From Pseudoduganella aquatica (GTDB lineage Bacteria > Pseudomonadota > Gammaproteobacteria > Burkholderiales > Burkholderiaceae_D), in NCBI RefSeq assembly GCF_009857595.1, contig NZ_WWCU01000006.1, positions 151,770 to 215,769 of the forward strand: a DNA stretch of 64,000 bases, written 5' to 3'. The notes beneath the pieces are model-generated. The model saw only the letters and a list, made by a program, of their open reading frames with translations. It had not been told where the DNA came from and made no database searches. Below, piece by piece: positions 50,440-60,071 of this stretch; position 1 is the first letter of the stretch, and every line of letters begins with the position of its first letter. A program made the translations under genes and the position numbers.

Positions 50440-52743
50440 TTATGCCAACTGCACCGGCGCCAACTTTAACAGCAAAATCAGTACCGAAGCGCCACTTCTA
50501 TCGACATGGTTCTGGATATCAATCCGTCCCCCATGCTCGTCGATAATCTTTTTCACCATCGCCAGCCCCAAACCGGTGCCGCGCGCCTTCGACGTCACAT
50601 ACGGTTCAAAGGCGCGCGCCAGGATTTTGGGCGCGAAGCCGGGGCCGTTGTCCGATATCGCCAGGCGCACCGCAACGCGGGTGCCGCCGTCTGCGCTCTG
50701 GTAATGGATGGCCTCGGTGACGACGTCGATGCGCGGCGCCACGCCGGCGGGCGGCTGGTCCAGCAACGCATCTTGTGCATTCTGCAGTAAATTATGGATC
50801 ACCTGGCGCAGCTGGGTGGCGTCGCCCATCACCAGCGGCAGCTGGGGCGCCAGCGCCAGGTGGATGATGTCGCTGGCCTCGCCGCTCAGGTACAGGTTCA
50901 GGATCTCTTCCACCAGCGCGTTCACGTCCAGCGGCTCGAGCACGGCCGGCGGGGTCTTCGCGTAGTCGCGGAAGTCGTCCACCATGCGCTTCATGGCGGC
51001 CACCTGGTTGACGATGGTGGTGGTGGCCTTGTTCAGCAGGTCCACGTCGTTCTGCATTTCCAGCTTGGATTCGAGCTTCATCTGCAGGCGCTCGGCCGAC
51101 AGCTGGATGGGCGTCAGCGGGTTCTTGATTTCATGCGCCAGGCGGCGCGCCACCTCGCCCCAGGCGATCGAGCGCTGGGCCGAGATCACGTCGGTGATAT
51201 CGTCGAACACCACGATGTAGCCGCTGCCGTTTTCCACCGGCAGGCGCGAGCCGCGCGTCAGCAGGGTCAGGTCATGCTCGTCCGGATTGGCGCTGTTGGC
51301 CGGGCGCGGAATTTCGATCTGGCGCTGCCAGTGCAGGCGCTGCACATTGCGGCCCGCCGCCGAGTGCGCGCTCTGCGCCGAGAACGCCGCCACGATGGCG
51401 CCGGCGAACTCCTGCAGGCCGTCGATCTCGGTCAGCTGCTGGCCTATCATGGTCACGCCGGCGTGCTGCAGGATGCGCTCGACCGAGTCGTTGCAGCTGA
51501 CCAGGCGGAAGTCCCCGTCCAGCACCATCACGCCGGCCGACATATTGCCCAGCACGGACTCCAGGTGGGCCTTGGCGTTCTGCAGCGCGGCGCGGTTCTT
51601 GTCGACGGCGATGCGCGCATCCGACAGCTGGCGCGTCATGGTGTTGAACGACTGCGTCAAGGTGCCCAGCTCGTCCGAACTGGCCACGATGGGGCGCGGC
51701 GACAGGTCGCCGCCGGCCACCGCGCGCGTGCCCTCGGCCAGCAGCAGCAGCGGCTGGGCCAGGTCGTTGGCGATCAGGAAGGCCGCCGCGATGGCGCCGA
51801 ACACGGCCAGCAGCAGGGTCAAGGTCAGCGTTTCGATATACATCTTGCGCAGGCCCACGCGGGCCACGAAGCGCTCCTTGTATTCGCTGTAGGCGGTGCG
51901 CAGCGTTTCGCCGTTGGCGGCCAGCTTGGGCGGCACGGCCTGGATAATCTGCAGGAAGCGCGGCGCCAAGTGGGTGCCGTTGGGCTGCACCGGGTCCGGT
52001 ATGGCCAGCAGCACACGCACGCGCAGCACGTTGGAGGCGTCCGGCAGCGGCGGCGGCGGCGCGCCCACGCGGTCGTCGCGCAGTTCGCTGCCGCCCTCGG
52101 CCTGGGCATAGGAGTCCTCGTTCTTGGCCACCGCCAGCATGGGCGCATTGGGCAGGTCGGCCGACAGATTGATGCGCTGCGGCCCGGTGGCCGACACGAT
52201 CAGCCCGCCTTCGGCGTCGACGATGATGGCGCTCTGCGTGCCGGGATGGGTCTTGACGAAGCGCGCCAGGATGGCCGGCGCGGCGTAGAACTGTTCTTCG
52301 GCCAGCAGGCTGGCGGTTTTCTTGCTTTGGCCGTTGAGGTCGGCCACCGCCTTGTCGAGCGCGTCGCGGCCCAGGGTCAGGCCGGCGTCCAGCGCCTCCT
52401 CGATGCGCACGTTGAACCAGGAATCAATCGAGTGGGACACGAACTGCACCGACACCAGGAAGATCACCAGCCCGGGCAGCACGCCGATGGCGGCGAACAG
52501 CAGCACCAGCCGCGTCATCAGCTTGGAGCCGAACTTGCCGGCCCGGTAGCGCGAATACAGGCGGAACAGCGACACGCCCACCAGCACCAGCAGCGCCACG
52601 GCGACCGCCGCGTTCAGGCCCAGCAGCCAGCCGTAGTAGCGGTCGAACAGGCCGGAGTTGTCGGACGCCGAGGCCAGCAGGAACAGCAGGATGCTGACCG
52701 CAGCGCCGGCAACGACGAACAGGTACCGCAAGGCCGGTCTCAC
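50440..52743 (-). CDS. ntrY: NtrY-type sensor histidine kinase
   Basis: A 767-residue membrane sensor for NtrX. Three N-terminal membrane segments (about residues 7-25, 38-61 and 77-101), a large external region, another segment near 300, then HAMP, PAS (DGDFRLVSCNDSVERIL), HisKA with phospho-His in RRLAHEIKNPLTP, and HATPase_c with GLGLAMVKKIIDEHGG. It starts at a GTG that abuts the DUF4390 stop (TAAGTG). The pair responds to nitrogen or redox in other bacteria; signal here unknown. Confidence 0.93.
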   Translation of the reverse strand: MRPALRYLFVVAGAAVSILLFLLASASDNSGLFDRYYGWLLGLNAAVAVALLVLVGVSLFRLYSRYRAGKFGSKLMTRLVLLFAAIGVLPGLVIFLVSVQFVSHSIDSWFNVRIEEALDAGLTLGRDALDKAVADLNGQSKKTASLLAEEQFYAAPAILARFVKTHPGTQSAIIVDAEGGLIVSATGPQRINLSADLPNAPMLAVAKNEDSYAQAEGGSELRDDRVGAPPPPLPDASNVLRVRVLLAIPDPVQPNGTHLAPRFLQIIQAVPPKLAANGETLRTAYSEYKERFVARVGLRKMYIETLTLTLLLAVFGAIAAAFLIANDLAQPLLLLAEGTRAVAGGDLSPRPIVASSDELGTLTQSFNTMTRQLSDARIAVDKNRAALQNAKAHLESVLGNMSAGVMVLDGDFRLVSCNDSVERILQHAGVTMIGQQLTEIDGLQEFAGAIVAAFSAQSAHSAAGRNVQRLHWQRQIEIPRPANSANPDEHDLTLLTRGSRLPVENGSGYIVVFDDITDVISAQRSIAWGEVARRLAHEIKNPLTPIQLSAERLQMKLESKLEMQNDVDLLNKATTTIVNQVAAMKRMVDDFRDYAKTPPAVLEPLDVNALVEEILNLYLSGEASDIIHLALAPQLPLVMGDATQLRQVIHNLLQNAQDALLDQPPAGVAPRIDVVTEAIHYQSADGGTRVAVRLAISDNGPGFAPKILARAFEPYVTSKARGTGLGLAMVKKIIDEHGGRIDIQNHVDRSGASVLILLLKLAPVQLA

Positions 52744-53316
52744 TTATTCAGCCCTGTACAGGAAGGTTTTCTTGTTCGACGCCAGGCGCCACTCGCTGTT
52801 GTTGAACGCGTTGACCTGGATGGGCTTGGGCAGGTAATCGCGGTCCATGCCCATGCGCAGCGTGACGTTGTAGACCTCGCCCACCTTGAGCGCGCCGCGC
52901 GGCGCCACCACCCAGCGGCTGGGCCGGCGTATCAGGAACAGCGCGTCCTCCAGCGTCGGGAAGCTCTGCCGCACATTGCCGACCGGGCCGACGTGGTACT
53001 GGCGCGTGAGCACGTTGTAGGAAATGCTGAAAGTGCGTTTAACGCGGACGGCCTTCTCGTCCACCCAGTACCAGCGAGGGCGGGTGAATTCGATTTCGGT
53101 GGTGAAGTACAGCGGCATGCCGTACAGCAGCGCGTCTTCCAGGCCGTGGTTCAGTTCAAAGGAATAGGCGGCCGACAGGCGGTAGCCCTCCTCCGCCGCC
53201 TCGATGGTGGCGCGGGTGATTTCAACGGTTTCCTCCGACGCGCGCGCGGGCGACAGCGCGCAAGCGAACATCAGCAGCAACTGCCAGGCGAGGAGTCGAA
53301 AAAAACGTTGCGTCAC
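52744..53316 (-). CDS. DUF4390 exported protein
   Basis: A 190-residue protein with an N-terminal signal peptide (FFRLLAWQLLLMFACAL, cut near SPARA) and a beta-rich mature part (NHGLEDALLYGMPLYFTTEI, WYWVDEKAVRVKRTFSISYN) matching DUF4390. It sits between rsmB and ntrY, the conserved order in Betaproteobacteria. I prefer the GTG at 53316 because the signal peptide then starts properly; the ATG at 53406 overlaps rsmB by 8 bases. Function is unknown. Confidence 0.85.
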   Translation of the reverse strand: MTQRFFRLLAWQLLLMFACALSPARASEETVEITRATIEAAEEGYRLSAAYSFELNHGLEDALLYGMPLYFTTEIEFTRPRWYWVDEKAVRVKRTFSISYNVLTRQYHVGPVGNVRQSFPTLEDALFLIRRPSRWVVAPRGALKVGEVYNVTLRMGMDRDYLPKPIQVNAFNNSEWRLASNKKTFLYRAE

Positions 53317-53398
53317 AAGTGGGCCGGTACTAAATATATCCGTCGGGAATAGCGCGAAAAATTGGGCAAAACATGGAGTCGCTACGCTTATGCGCCGT

Positions 53399-55081
53399 TC
53401 ACGCATTTTTCTGGAACAAGGCGTAGAACAGTCCATCATGATCCTGTTCGGCACTGCCGGTGGGCAGCAATTGACCGGGCGCATCGAGACGGGTGGCGCC
53501 GTGACGCACCGCGAAGGCGGCCGCCTGCGCCTCGGATTCTTGCGGCCACAACGAACATGTCACGAACAGCAATTTACCATTGGGGGCAAGCATCTGCCAA
53601 AGGTTGTCGAGAATTTTGGCGGAAAGTGTTGCAAGTTGGAGCGTGTCGCCCTTGCGGCGCAGCCAGCGGATATCCGGGTGGCGGCGCACGATGCCGGACG
53701 CGGTGCACGGCACGTCGGCCAGGATGCGGTCGTAGGCCTGGCCGTCCCACCAGTCCGGATGCTGGGCGTCGGCCGCCTTCATGGTAGCGTGCAGGCCCAG
53801 GCGCTCCAGGTTCTCGCCCACGCGCAGCAGGCGCTTGGCGTCCGCGTCGAGCGCGGTCACGTCGGCGTCGGCCAGCTCCAGGATGTTGCAAGTTTTACCA
53901 CCTGGCGCGGCGCAGGCGTCCAGCACGCGCATGCCGTCCTGGACATCGAGCAGCTGCGCGGCCAGCTGGGCCGCCGCGTCCTGCACCGAGACCACGCCGT
54001 CGTCGAAGCCGGGGATCAGGTGCACGCCGACCGGCTTGGCCAGGCGCACCGCCTGCGGGCCGATCTGCGCGGCGGCGATGCCGGCCTGCTCCAGCCTGGC
54101 CAGGTAGTCGGCCACCGTGCTGCGGCGCAGGTTCACGCGCAGGGTGAGCGGCGGCGGCTGGTTGCCGGTGCTGAGCACGGCTTGCCACTGGTCCGGATAG
54201 GCGGTGCGCACCGCGTCTATCCACCACTGCGGGTAATTCCATTTGGCCACCGGCTGCAGCGCGGCCGCGGCCAGCAGCTCGGCGCGCTCGCGCTGGAAGC
54301 GGCGCAGCACGGCGTTGACCATGGGTTTGGCGCGCTCGGTGTCCGGGTGGGCCCAGGCGGCGCTGACGGTCTGGTCGACCACGGTGAACTGTTCGTAGGC
54401 GGCGCTGCCGTCGGCGTCCTTCTGCATCAGCGGCAGGGCGCAGGCCAGCAGGGCAGCCACCAGCGGCTCGGGCGCTTTCGGCGCCATCATGGCGATCAGC
54501 GCGTCGCTATGGCCCAGCGCGCGCATGGCGCGGTAGGCGATGTCCTGCATGGCGCCGCGCGCCTGCGGGATGGCGTTGGTGCTGGCGAACACGCCGGCCA
54601 GCGCCTGCGGCAGCGCCATGCCGGTGCGCACCTGGGCCACGGCGGTGGCCGCGCCCAGCAGGGCGAAGGCCAGCGAGTCATGGCGCAAATCGGTCTGGAA
54701 ATTGACTTGCAGCGCAGGCTTCAGGTCGCGGTGGTGGCTCTCGCGGAACTCCGGCTTGGAGCGCGGGGCCGCAAATTTGGGCTCGGGCGCCGTCTTGCGC
54801 TGCTTGGGCGCGGCCTTGGCCCAGACCGAAGCCGCGGTCTCGGCCGGTTCGCCGGAAGCCGGACGCGGCGTTGCAGGACGGGCCGGCGAGCCGGACTGGC
54901 CACCGGCGGCGGCCGGCTTGGCCGGCCAGGTCTTGGCGCCGCCGGCGGCGGCCGGCTTGGCATACGCCGGTTTGCCGGCTGCGGATTTGCCGGGAGCGCC
55001 CTTGTAAGGTGCCTTGCCGGCAGCGGTCTTGGCCGGTGCGGCAGGGGTTTTCAGTTTCAGGACTGGGCGCTCTTTGGTCAT
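53399..55081 (-). CDS. rsmB: 16S rRNA m5C967 methyltransferase with long N-terminal extension
   Basis: RsmB methylates C967 of 16S rRNA. The 560-residue product exceeds the usual 430 by an N-terminal Ala/Pro/Lys-rich region of about 120 residues. After it come the NusB-like domain, then the SAM-binding ACAAPGGKTCNILE, the catalytic Cys in ADVPCTASG and the second Cys in FVTCSLWPQE. It is divergent from argS. The tail on the N-terminus is unlike E. coli RsmB. Confidence 0.93.
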   Translation of the reverse strand: MTKERPVLKLKTPAAPAKTAAGKAPYKGAPGKSAAGKPAYAKPAAAGGAKTWPAKPAAAGGQSGSPARPATPRPASGEPAETAASVWAKAAPKQRKTAPEPKFAAPRSKPEFRESHHRDLKPALQVNFQTDLRHDSLAFALLGAATAVAQVRTGMALPQALAGVFASTNAIPQARGAMQDIAYRAMRALGHSDALIAMMAPKAPEPLVAALLACALPLMQKDADGSAAYEQFTVVDQTVSAAWAHPDTERAKPMVNAVLRRFQRERAELLAAAALQPVAKWNYPQWWIDAVRTAYPDQWQAVLSTGNQPPPLTLRVNLRRSTVADYLARLEQAGIAAAQIGPQAVRLAKPVGVHLIPGFDDGVVSVQDAAAQLAAQLLDVQDGMRVLDACAAPGGKTCNILELADADVTALDADAKRLLRVGENLERLGLHATMKAADAQHPDWWDGQAYDRILADVPCTASGIVRRHPDIRWLRRKGDTLQLATLSAKILDNLWQMLAPNGKLLFVTCSLWPQESEAQAAAFAVRHGATRLDAPGQLLPTGSAEQDHDGLFYALFQKNA

Positions 55082-55234
55082 CTTGTTATTTCCGTAATGG
55101 CTCGCGTCCGCCCATGGCAGGGCCGAGCGGCCCGCCGGGCCGCAAAAATCGCGGAATTGCTATAAAGGTGAGATTGTAACCGGGTTGTGGACAACTCAGG
55201 CTAAAGCCATGTCGGCTTGCATCTGGTTCAAACG

Positions 55235-55262
55235 TTTGCTCCCCCTTGCAAACCAGTATAAT
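55235..55262 (+). promoter_or_regulatory. Candidate argS promoter
   Basis: TTTGCT (55235-55240), 16 bases, TATAAT (55257-55262): a perfect -10 and a weak -35, 107 bases before the argS ATG. Confidence 0.5.
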
Positions 55263-55368
55263 TACCGCTGTTTGGCCGGGGCGCACGCTGCCGGCCGTTT
55301 CGCTTCAAAACCGCTTTTACAAGCGCATTAACCAGATACTTAGCGCGGCCCAGCCGCCACCTACGCAC

Positions 55369-57078
55369 ATGCTCGCCCAACAGAAACAAGAGATCACCGC
55401 CCTGTTCAACGCCGCCCTGGCGCCCATCCTCGACGGCTCCGGCGTCACCGCCAATGTCGTGCTGGAGCGCCCGCGCGATGCGTCGCACGGCGACGTGGCC
55501 TGCAATATCGCCATGCAGCTGGCCAAACAGCTGAAGATGAACCCGCGCGAACTGGCCACCAAGCTGGTCGCCGCGCTGCTGGACAATCCGGACGGCAAAC
55601 ACATCGTTGCCGCCGCCGAGATCGCCGGTCCGGGCTTCATCAACCTGCGCGTGACGGACGCGGCCAAGCAGGCCGTCGTGAAGTCCGTGCTGGCGCAAGG
55701 CGCGCAGTTCGGCGGCAGCGACGTGGGCAACGGCAAGAGCGTAATCATTGAATTCGTGTCCGCCAACCCGACCGGCCCGCTGCACGTGGGTCACGGCCGC
55801 CAGGCGGCGCTGGGCGACGCGCTGTCTTCGCTGTTCACCTCGCAAGGCTACGCGGTCACCCGCGAGTTCTACTACAACGACGCCGGCGTGCAGATCCAGA
55901 CCCTGGCCACCTCGGTGCAGGCGCGCGCGCGCGGCTTCAAGCCGGGCGACGCCGAATGGCCCGAGTCGGCCTACAACGGCGACTACATCCAGGACATCGC
56001 GGACGACTTCCTGGCCAAGAAAACCGTATCGGCTTCGGACGGCGCTCCCGCCACCGCCTCCGGCGACGTGGACGACCTCGAATCCCTGCGCGCCTTCGCC
56101 GTGACCTATCTGCGCAACGAGCAGGACATCGACCTGCAAGCCTTCGGCGTGAAGTTCGACAACTACTACCTGGAATCGTCGTTGTACAAGGACGGCAAGG
56201 TGAACGCCGCCGTGGAAGCGCTGCAGAAAGCCGGCGTGACCTACGAGCAGGAAGGCGCGCTGTGGCTGAAAACCACCGACTACGGCGACGACAAAGACCG
56301 CGTGATGCGCAAGACCGACGGCACCTACACCTATTTCGTGCCGGACGTGGCCTACCACATCGTCAAGTTCCAGCGCGGCTTCGACCAGGCCATCAACATC
56401 CAGGGCTCCGACCACCACGGCACCATCGCGCGCGTGCGCGCCGGCCTGCAGGCGGTGAACATCGGCATCCCGAAAGGCTATCCCGACTACGTGCTGCACA
56501 AGATGGTCACCGTCATGAAGGACGGCGCCGAGGTGAAGATCTCCAAGCGCGCAGGCTCCTACGTGACCGTGCGCGACCTGATCGAATGGTCGGGCGGCGG
56601 CGACACCACCAAGGGCCGCGACGCAGTGCGTTTCTTCCTCATCTCGCGCAAGGCGGACACCGAATTCGTGTTCGACGTGGACGTGGCGCTGAAAACCTCG
56701 GACGAGAATCCGGTGTATTACGTGCAGTACGCCCACGCGCGCATCTGCCGCATGCTGGAACAGTGGAACGGCGACGAAGCCAAGCTGGCCAATGTCGACC
56801 TGTCGCCGCTGACCGCGCCGTCGGAAGCGACGCTGCTGGCCGCGCTGGCCGCCTACCCTGAAGCGCTGGCGCGCGCGCAGGCCGAACTGGGCCCGCACCA
56901 GGTGGCGTTCTACCTGCGCGACCTGGCCGCAGCGCTGCACAGCTTCTACTTCGCCGAACGCGTGCTGGTGGACGACGAGGCGACCAAGCTGGCGCGCCTG
57001 GCGCTGATGGTGGCGACCCGCCAGGTGCTGCGCAACGGCCTGGCGCTGATCGGCGTCTCCGCTCCGAACAAAATGTAA
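55369..57078 (+). CDS. argS: Arginyl-tRNA synthetase
   Basis: ArgS charges tRNA-Arg. The 569-residue class I enzyme has the HIGH-type signature in [14 protein letters not shown] near residue 130, the KMSKS-like [13 protein letters not shown], and a C-terminal anticodon-binding domain with DALR-like helices. I chose [17 protein letters not shown] at 55369, because residues from an earlier in-frame ATG (55246) lie across the candidate promoter. The first gene of a run that continues with a SPOR gene and dsbA. Confidence 0.97.
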   Translation: MLAQQKQEITALFNAALAPILDGSGVTANVVLERPRDASHGDVACNIAMQLAKQLKMNPRELATKLVAALLDNPDGKHIVAAAEIAGPGFINLRVTDAAKQAVVKSVLAQGAQFGGSDVGNGKSVIIEFVSANPTGPLHVGHGRQAALGDALSSLFTSQGYAVTREFYYNDAGVQIQTLATSVQARARGFKPGDAEWPESAYNGDYIQDIADDFLAKKTVSASDGAPATASGDVDDLESLRAFAVTYLRNEQDIDLQAFGVKFDNYYLESSLYKDGKVNAAVEALQKAGVTYEQEGALWLKTTDYGDDKDRVMRKTDGTYTYFVPDVAYHIVKFQRGFDQAINIQGSDHHGTIARVRAGLQAVNIGIPKGYPDYVLHKMVTVMKDGAEVKISKRAGSYVTVRDLIEWSGGGDTTKGRDAVRFFLISRKADTEFVFDVDVALKTSDENPVYYVQYAHARICRMLEQWNGDEAKLANVDLSPLTAPSEATLLAALAAYPEALARAQAELGPHQVAFYLRDLAAALHSFYFAERVLVDDEATKLARLALMVATRQVLRNGLALIGVSAPNKM

Positions 57079-57100
57079 ATCGCTTAGGGTATCCCGCACA

Positions 57101-57805
57101 ATGAGTTTCCGTCCCACTTCTTTGCAGCGCCAGCGCGGCAACACGCTGGTTGGCATCATCATCGGCCTGGTTATCGGCCTGGTTATCGCGGTCATCGTGG
57201 CATTGGTGATCACCAAGGGTTCGACGCCATTCACCGACAAGTCCGGCAAAACGGGCAAGGCGGCGGAACCGACTGCGGGACAGATCTCGGATCCCAACAA
57301 GCCGATGTACGGCAACAAGGAAGCCGCGCGCGAAGCGGCGCGCGACCTCGCGCGCGACCCGAACGCAGCGGCGCCCGCCGCGCCGGCGGTCCCGGCCGCG
57401 CCAGCAGCTCCTGCTGCGCACACCACGCCGGCCGCGCCGGCAAAACCGGCGACCGATGAACTGCAGCAGGTGGTGGACAAGATAGAAGCGGCCAGCAAGA
57501 AGCCCGGCGCCACCAACGTGCAGCCCACCGTGGCCGCACCGGCTGCAGCTGCGGCGGCAGGCGAAGAGAAGTACGTATATTATCTGCAGGCGGGCGCCTT
57601 CCGCGAAGTGGCGGACGCCGAAAATGCGCGCGCCAAGCTGGCCCTGCTGGGCTTCGAGGCGACCGTGTCCGACCACACCAACAGCACCGGCGTGCTGCAC
57701 CGCGTCCGCATGGGCCCCTACAATCAGGTGGAAGCAATGAACAAAGTACGCGGCAAGCTGTCGGAAAACGGCATCGACGTGGCCGTCGTGCGCAATCAAA
57801 AATAA
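57101..57805 (+). CDS. SPOR-domain membrane protein (FtsN-like layout)
   Basis: A 234-residue protein with a membrane segment near residues 13-35 (NTLVGIIIGLVIGLVIAVIV), a long Ala/Pro-rich linker and a C-terminal SPOR domain (YYLQAGAFREVADAENARAK and LHRVRMGPYNQVEAM) that binds denuded septal glycan. The layout is FtsN-like, but this role is inferred. It is 22 bases after argS and 10 bases before dsbA, so the three are likely co-transcribed. Confidence 0.9.
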   Translation: MSFRPTSLQRQRGNTLVGIIIGLVIGLVIAVIVALVITKGSTPFTDKSGKTGKAAEPTAGQISDPNKPMYGNKEAAREAARDLARDPNAAAPAAPAVPAAPAAPAAHTTPAAPAKPATDELQQVVDKIEAASKKPGATNVQPTVAAPAAAAAAGEEKYVYYLQAGAFREVADAENARAKLALLGFEATVSDHTNSTGVLHRVRMGPYNQVEAMNKVRGKLSENGIDVAVVRNQK

Positions 57806-57815
57806 GGAATCGAGC

Positions 57816-58487
57816 ATGCGTATCCTGAAGCAGTTGTTGAGCGTAGTAGCAATGTGCAGCGCGGCCTTTGGCGCCGCCGCGTCCCCGGCCGCACCGATCA
57901 GCGGCGTGGAGTACCAGACCCTGCAAACCGCCCAGCCCACCGACACCGGCAAGAAGATCGAAGTCATCGAGTTCTTCGCTTACTACTGCCCGCATTGCAA
58001 CAACCTGGAACCGCAGCTGGAAGCCTGGGTCAAGAAACAGGGCGACAACATCGTCTTCAAGCGCGTGCACGTGCCGCGCGACGAAAGCGTGCTGCCGCAG
58101 CAGAAGCTGTTCTTCACGCTGGAGGCCATGGGCCTGCTGCCGCAGTACCACAAGAAAGTGTTCAACGCCATGCACGTGGAACGCAACCGCCTGAACCGCG
58201 ACGAGCAGGTATTCGACTGGGTGGCGGCCAACGGCATCGACCGCCAGAAGTTCATCGACACCTACCGCTCCTTCGGCGTGCAAGCCAAAGTAAAACGCGC
58301 CGACGGCATGATGGACTCGTACAAGATCGACTCCTGGCCTACGCTGATCGTGGACGGCCGCTACCAGGCTTCGCCGCACCTGGCCGCTTCCGGCATGCAG
58401 GGCAACCCTAGCGAAACCGAGCTGCAAACGGCTGCGCTGCAGGTCATGGACTTCCTCGTCGCCAAGGCGAAAGCGGAAAAGAAATAA
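57816..58487 (+). CDS. dsbA: DsbA thiol:disulfide oxidoreductase
   Basis: DsbA forms disulfides in periplasmic proteins. The 223-residue product has a signal peptide (cut near GAAASPAAP), the redox motif CPHC in AYYCPHCNNLEP, and the cis-Pro loop SWPTLIVDG. It follows the SPOR gene by 10 bases after AAGGAATCGAGC. It ends 2 bases before a small reading frame that overlaps the SDR start. Confidence 0.95.
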   Translation: MRILKQLLSVVAMCSAAFGAAASPAAPISGVEYQTLQTAQPTDTGKKIEVIEFFAYYCPHCNNLEPQLEAWVKKQGDNIVFKRVHVPRDESVLPQQKLFFTLEAMGLLPQYHKKVFNAMHVERNRLNRDEQVFDWVAANGIDRQKFIDTYRSFGVQAKVKRADGMMDSYKIDSWPTLIVDGRYQASPHLAASGMQGNPSETELQTAALQVMDFLVAKAKAEKK

Positions 58488-58500
58488 GCATGGGCCGCCG

Positions 58501-59280
58501 TTGAAACGCGTATTCATCACCGGCGCGTCCAGCGGCATAGGCGCAGCCCTGGCGCTGCGCTATGCACAGCACGGCGCCACGCTTGGCCTGCTGGCCCGGC
58601 GCGGCGAATCGCTGCAAGCGCTGATCGCCACCCTGCCCTCCCCTGAAAAGCACCGCGCCTACGCCGTGGACGTACGCGACCACGCCGCCATCCGCGCGGC
58701 TGCCATGGACTTCATCGAATACACCGGCGGCGCCGACATCGTCATCGCCAACGCCGGCATCTCGCACGGCACGCTGACCGAACACGCGGAGGATCTGCCG
58801 GTGTTCGAGGCCATTATCGCCACCAACCTGAACGCCACCGTGGCCACCTTCGCGCCCTTTATCGCCGCGATGAAGCTGCAGAAAACACCCGCGCGCCTGG
58901 TGGGCATAGGCAGCGTGGCGGGCATACGCGGCCTGCCCGGCGCGGCGGCCTACAGTGCCTCCAAGGCGGCGGTGATCAGCTACTGCGAATCGCTGCGGCT
59001 GGAAATGAAACCGCACGGCATAGACGTGGTGACCATCGCGCCGGGCTACATCGATACCCCGATGACGCAGCGGAACGCCTACCCCATGCCCTTCCTGATG
59101 GCGCCGGAAAAATTCGCGGCGGCGGCGGTGCGCGCCATCGAGCGCGGCAACAGCTATGCGGTGATTCCCTGGCAGATGGGGGTGGTGGCCAAGCTGCTGC
59201 GCATGCTGCCGAACGGCGTCTACGACCTGGCCTTCGCCAAAGCGCCGCACAAGGCGCGTCTGAACAATAAAGCACCATGA
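58501..59280 (+). CDS. SDR-family oxidoreductase
   Basis: A 259-residue short-chain dehydrogenase with TGASSGIG at residues 7-14, the NAG segment IANAGISHG and the catalytic YSASK in the 150s. The start is a TTG at 58501 (MKRVFITGASSGIG). A four-codon ATG frame (58490-58504) overlaps this TTG by three bases and may couple translation. Substrate is unknown. It overlaps birA by 4 bases. Confidence 0.9.
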   Translation: MKRVFITGASSGIGAALALRYAQHGATLGLLARRGESLQALIATLPSPEKHRAYAVDVRDHAAIRAAAMDFIEYTGGADIVIANAGISHGTLTEHAEDLPVFEAIIATNLNATVATFAPFIAAMKLQKTPARLVGIGSVAGIRGLPGAAAYSASKAAVISYCESLRLEMKPHGIDVVTIAPGYIDTPMTQRNAYPMPFLMAPEKFAAAAVRAIERGNSYAVIPWQMGVVAKLLRMLPNGVYDLAFAKAPHKARLNNKAP

Positions 59281-60071
59281 CTTTGCAACTCTCCCCGGCC
59301 GCGATTGCGCGCCATTGCGCCGAGTGCGCCAACCACGTGGCGATCGAAGTGGTGGCCGAAACCGGCTCCACCAATGCGGACCTGCTGCAGCGCGTGGGCA
59401 CGCCGGGCGCCATGAGCGGCCCGGTGCTGCTGATCGCCGAACGCCAGACCGCAGGCCGTGGCCGCGCCGGCCGCCCCTGGCTGTCCGCGCCCGGCTCCAC
59501 GCTTACTTTTTCGCTGGCGTGGCGCTTCAAGGGGCCGCTGCAGAACCTGGCCGGCCTGCCGCTGGCGGTGGGCGTGGCGCTGGCCGAAGCCATGACCGTG
59601 CTGGGCGTGCCGGTGCAGCTGAAGTGGCCCAACGACGTGATGAAGGACGGCGCCAAGCTGGCCGGCATCCTGGTTGAAACGCAGGCCGCGCAGGACGGCG
59701 CCATCTGGGCCGTGATCGGCGCGGGCATCAATCTGCTGATGCCCGACCAGCTGGAGGCGGATATCGGCCGCGAAGTGGCGTCCGCGCCCTGGCTGGCCAA
59801 GATGGAGCGCAACGAGCTGATGGCCGCGCTGCTGAACCGCCTCTCTTCGGTGCTGGCCGAATTCGACGACACCGGATTTGCCGCCTTCACCGAGCGCTGG
59901 AACCGCCTGCAAGCATGGCACGGCCAGCCGGTGCGCATACTCGACCATGGCGAAACCCTGCACGAAGGCCTGAGCGCCGGCGTGGACGGCTCCGGACGGC
60001 TGCTGCTGGACACGGCCCAGGGCCGCGTGGCAGTGCTGTCGGGCGACGTGTCGCTAAGGCTGGCGCCATGA
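59277..60071 (+). CDS. birA: Biotin--protein ligase without HTH domain
   Basis: BirA attaches biotin to acetyl-CoA carboxylase. This 264-residue version lacks the N-terminal winged helix, so it should not act as a repressor. The catalytic parts ERQTAGRGRAGRPWLS, LKWPNDVMKDGAKLAGIL and IGAGINLLMP appear in order. It starts at the ATGA overlap with the SDR gene and in turn overlaps coaX by 4 bases, so a coupled unit SDR-birA-coaX is likely. Pairing with coaX is common in Betaproteobacteria. Confidence 0.95.
   Translation: MTLQLSPAAIARHCAECANHVAIEVVAETGSTNADLLQRVGTPGAMSGPVLLIAERQTAGRGRAGRPWLSAPGSTLTFSLAWRFKGPLQNLAGLPLAVGVALAEAMTVLGVPVQLKWPNDVMKDGAKLAGILVETQAAQDGAIWAVIGAGINLLMPDQLEADIGREVASAPWLAKMERNELMAALLNRLSSVLAEFDDTGFAAFTERWNRLQAWHGQPVRILDHGETLHEGLSAGVDGSGRLLLDTAQGRVAVLSGDVSLRLAP

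Noticed and set aside
55228..57528. Long open frame opposite argS and the SPOR gene
   Set aside because: No recognisable domain, skewed amino-acid use, and argS is complete on the other strand.
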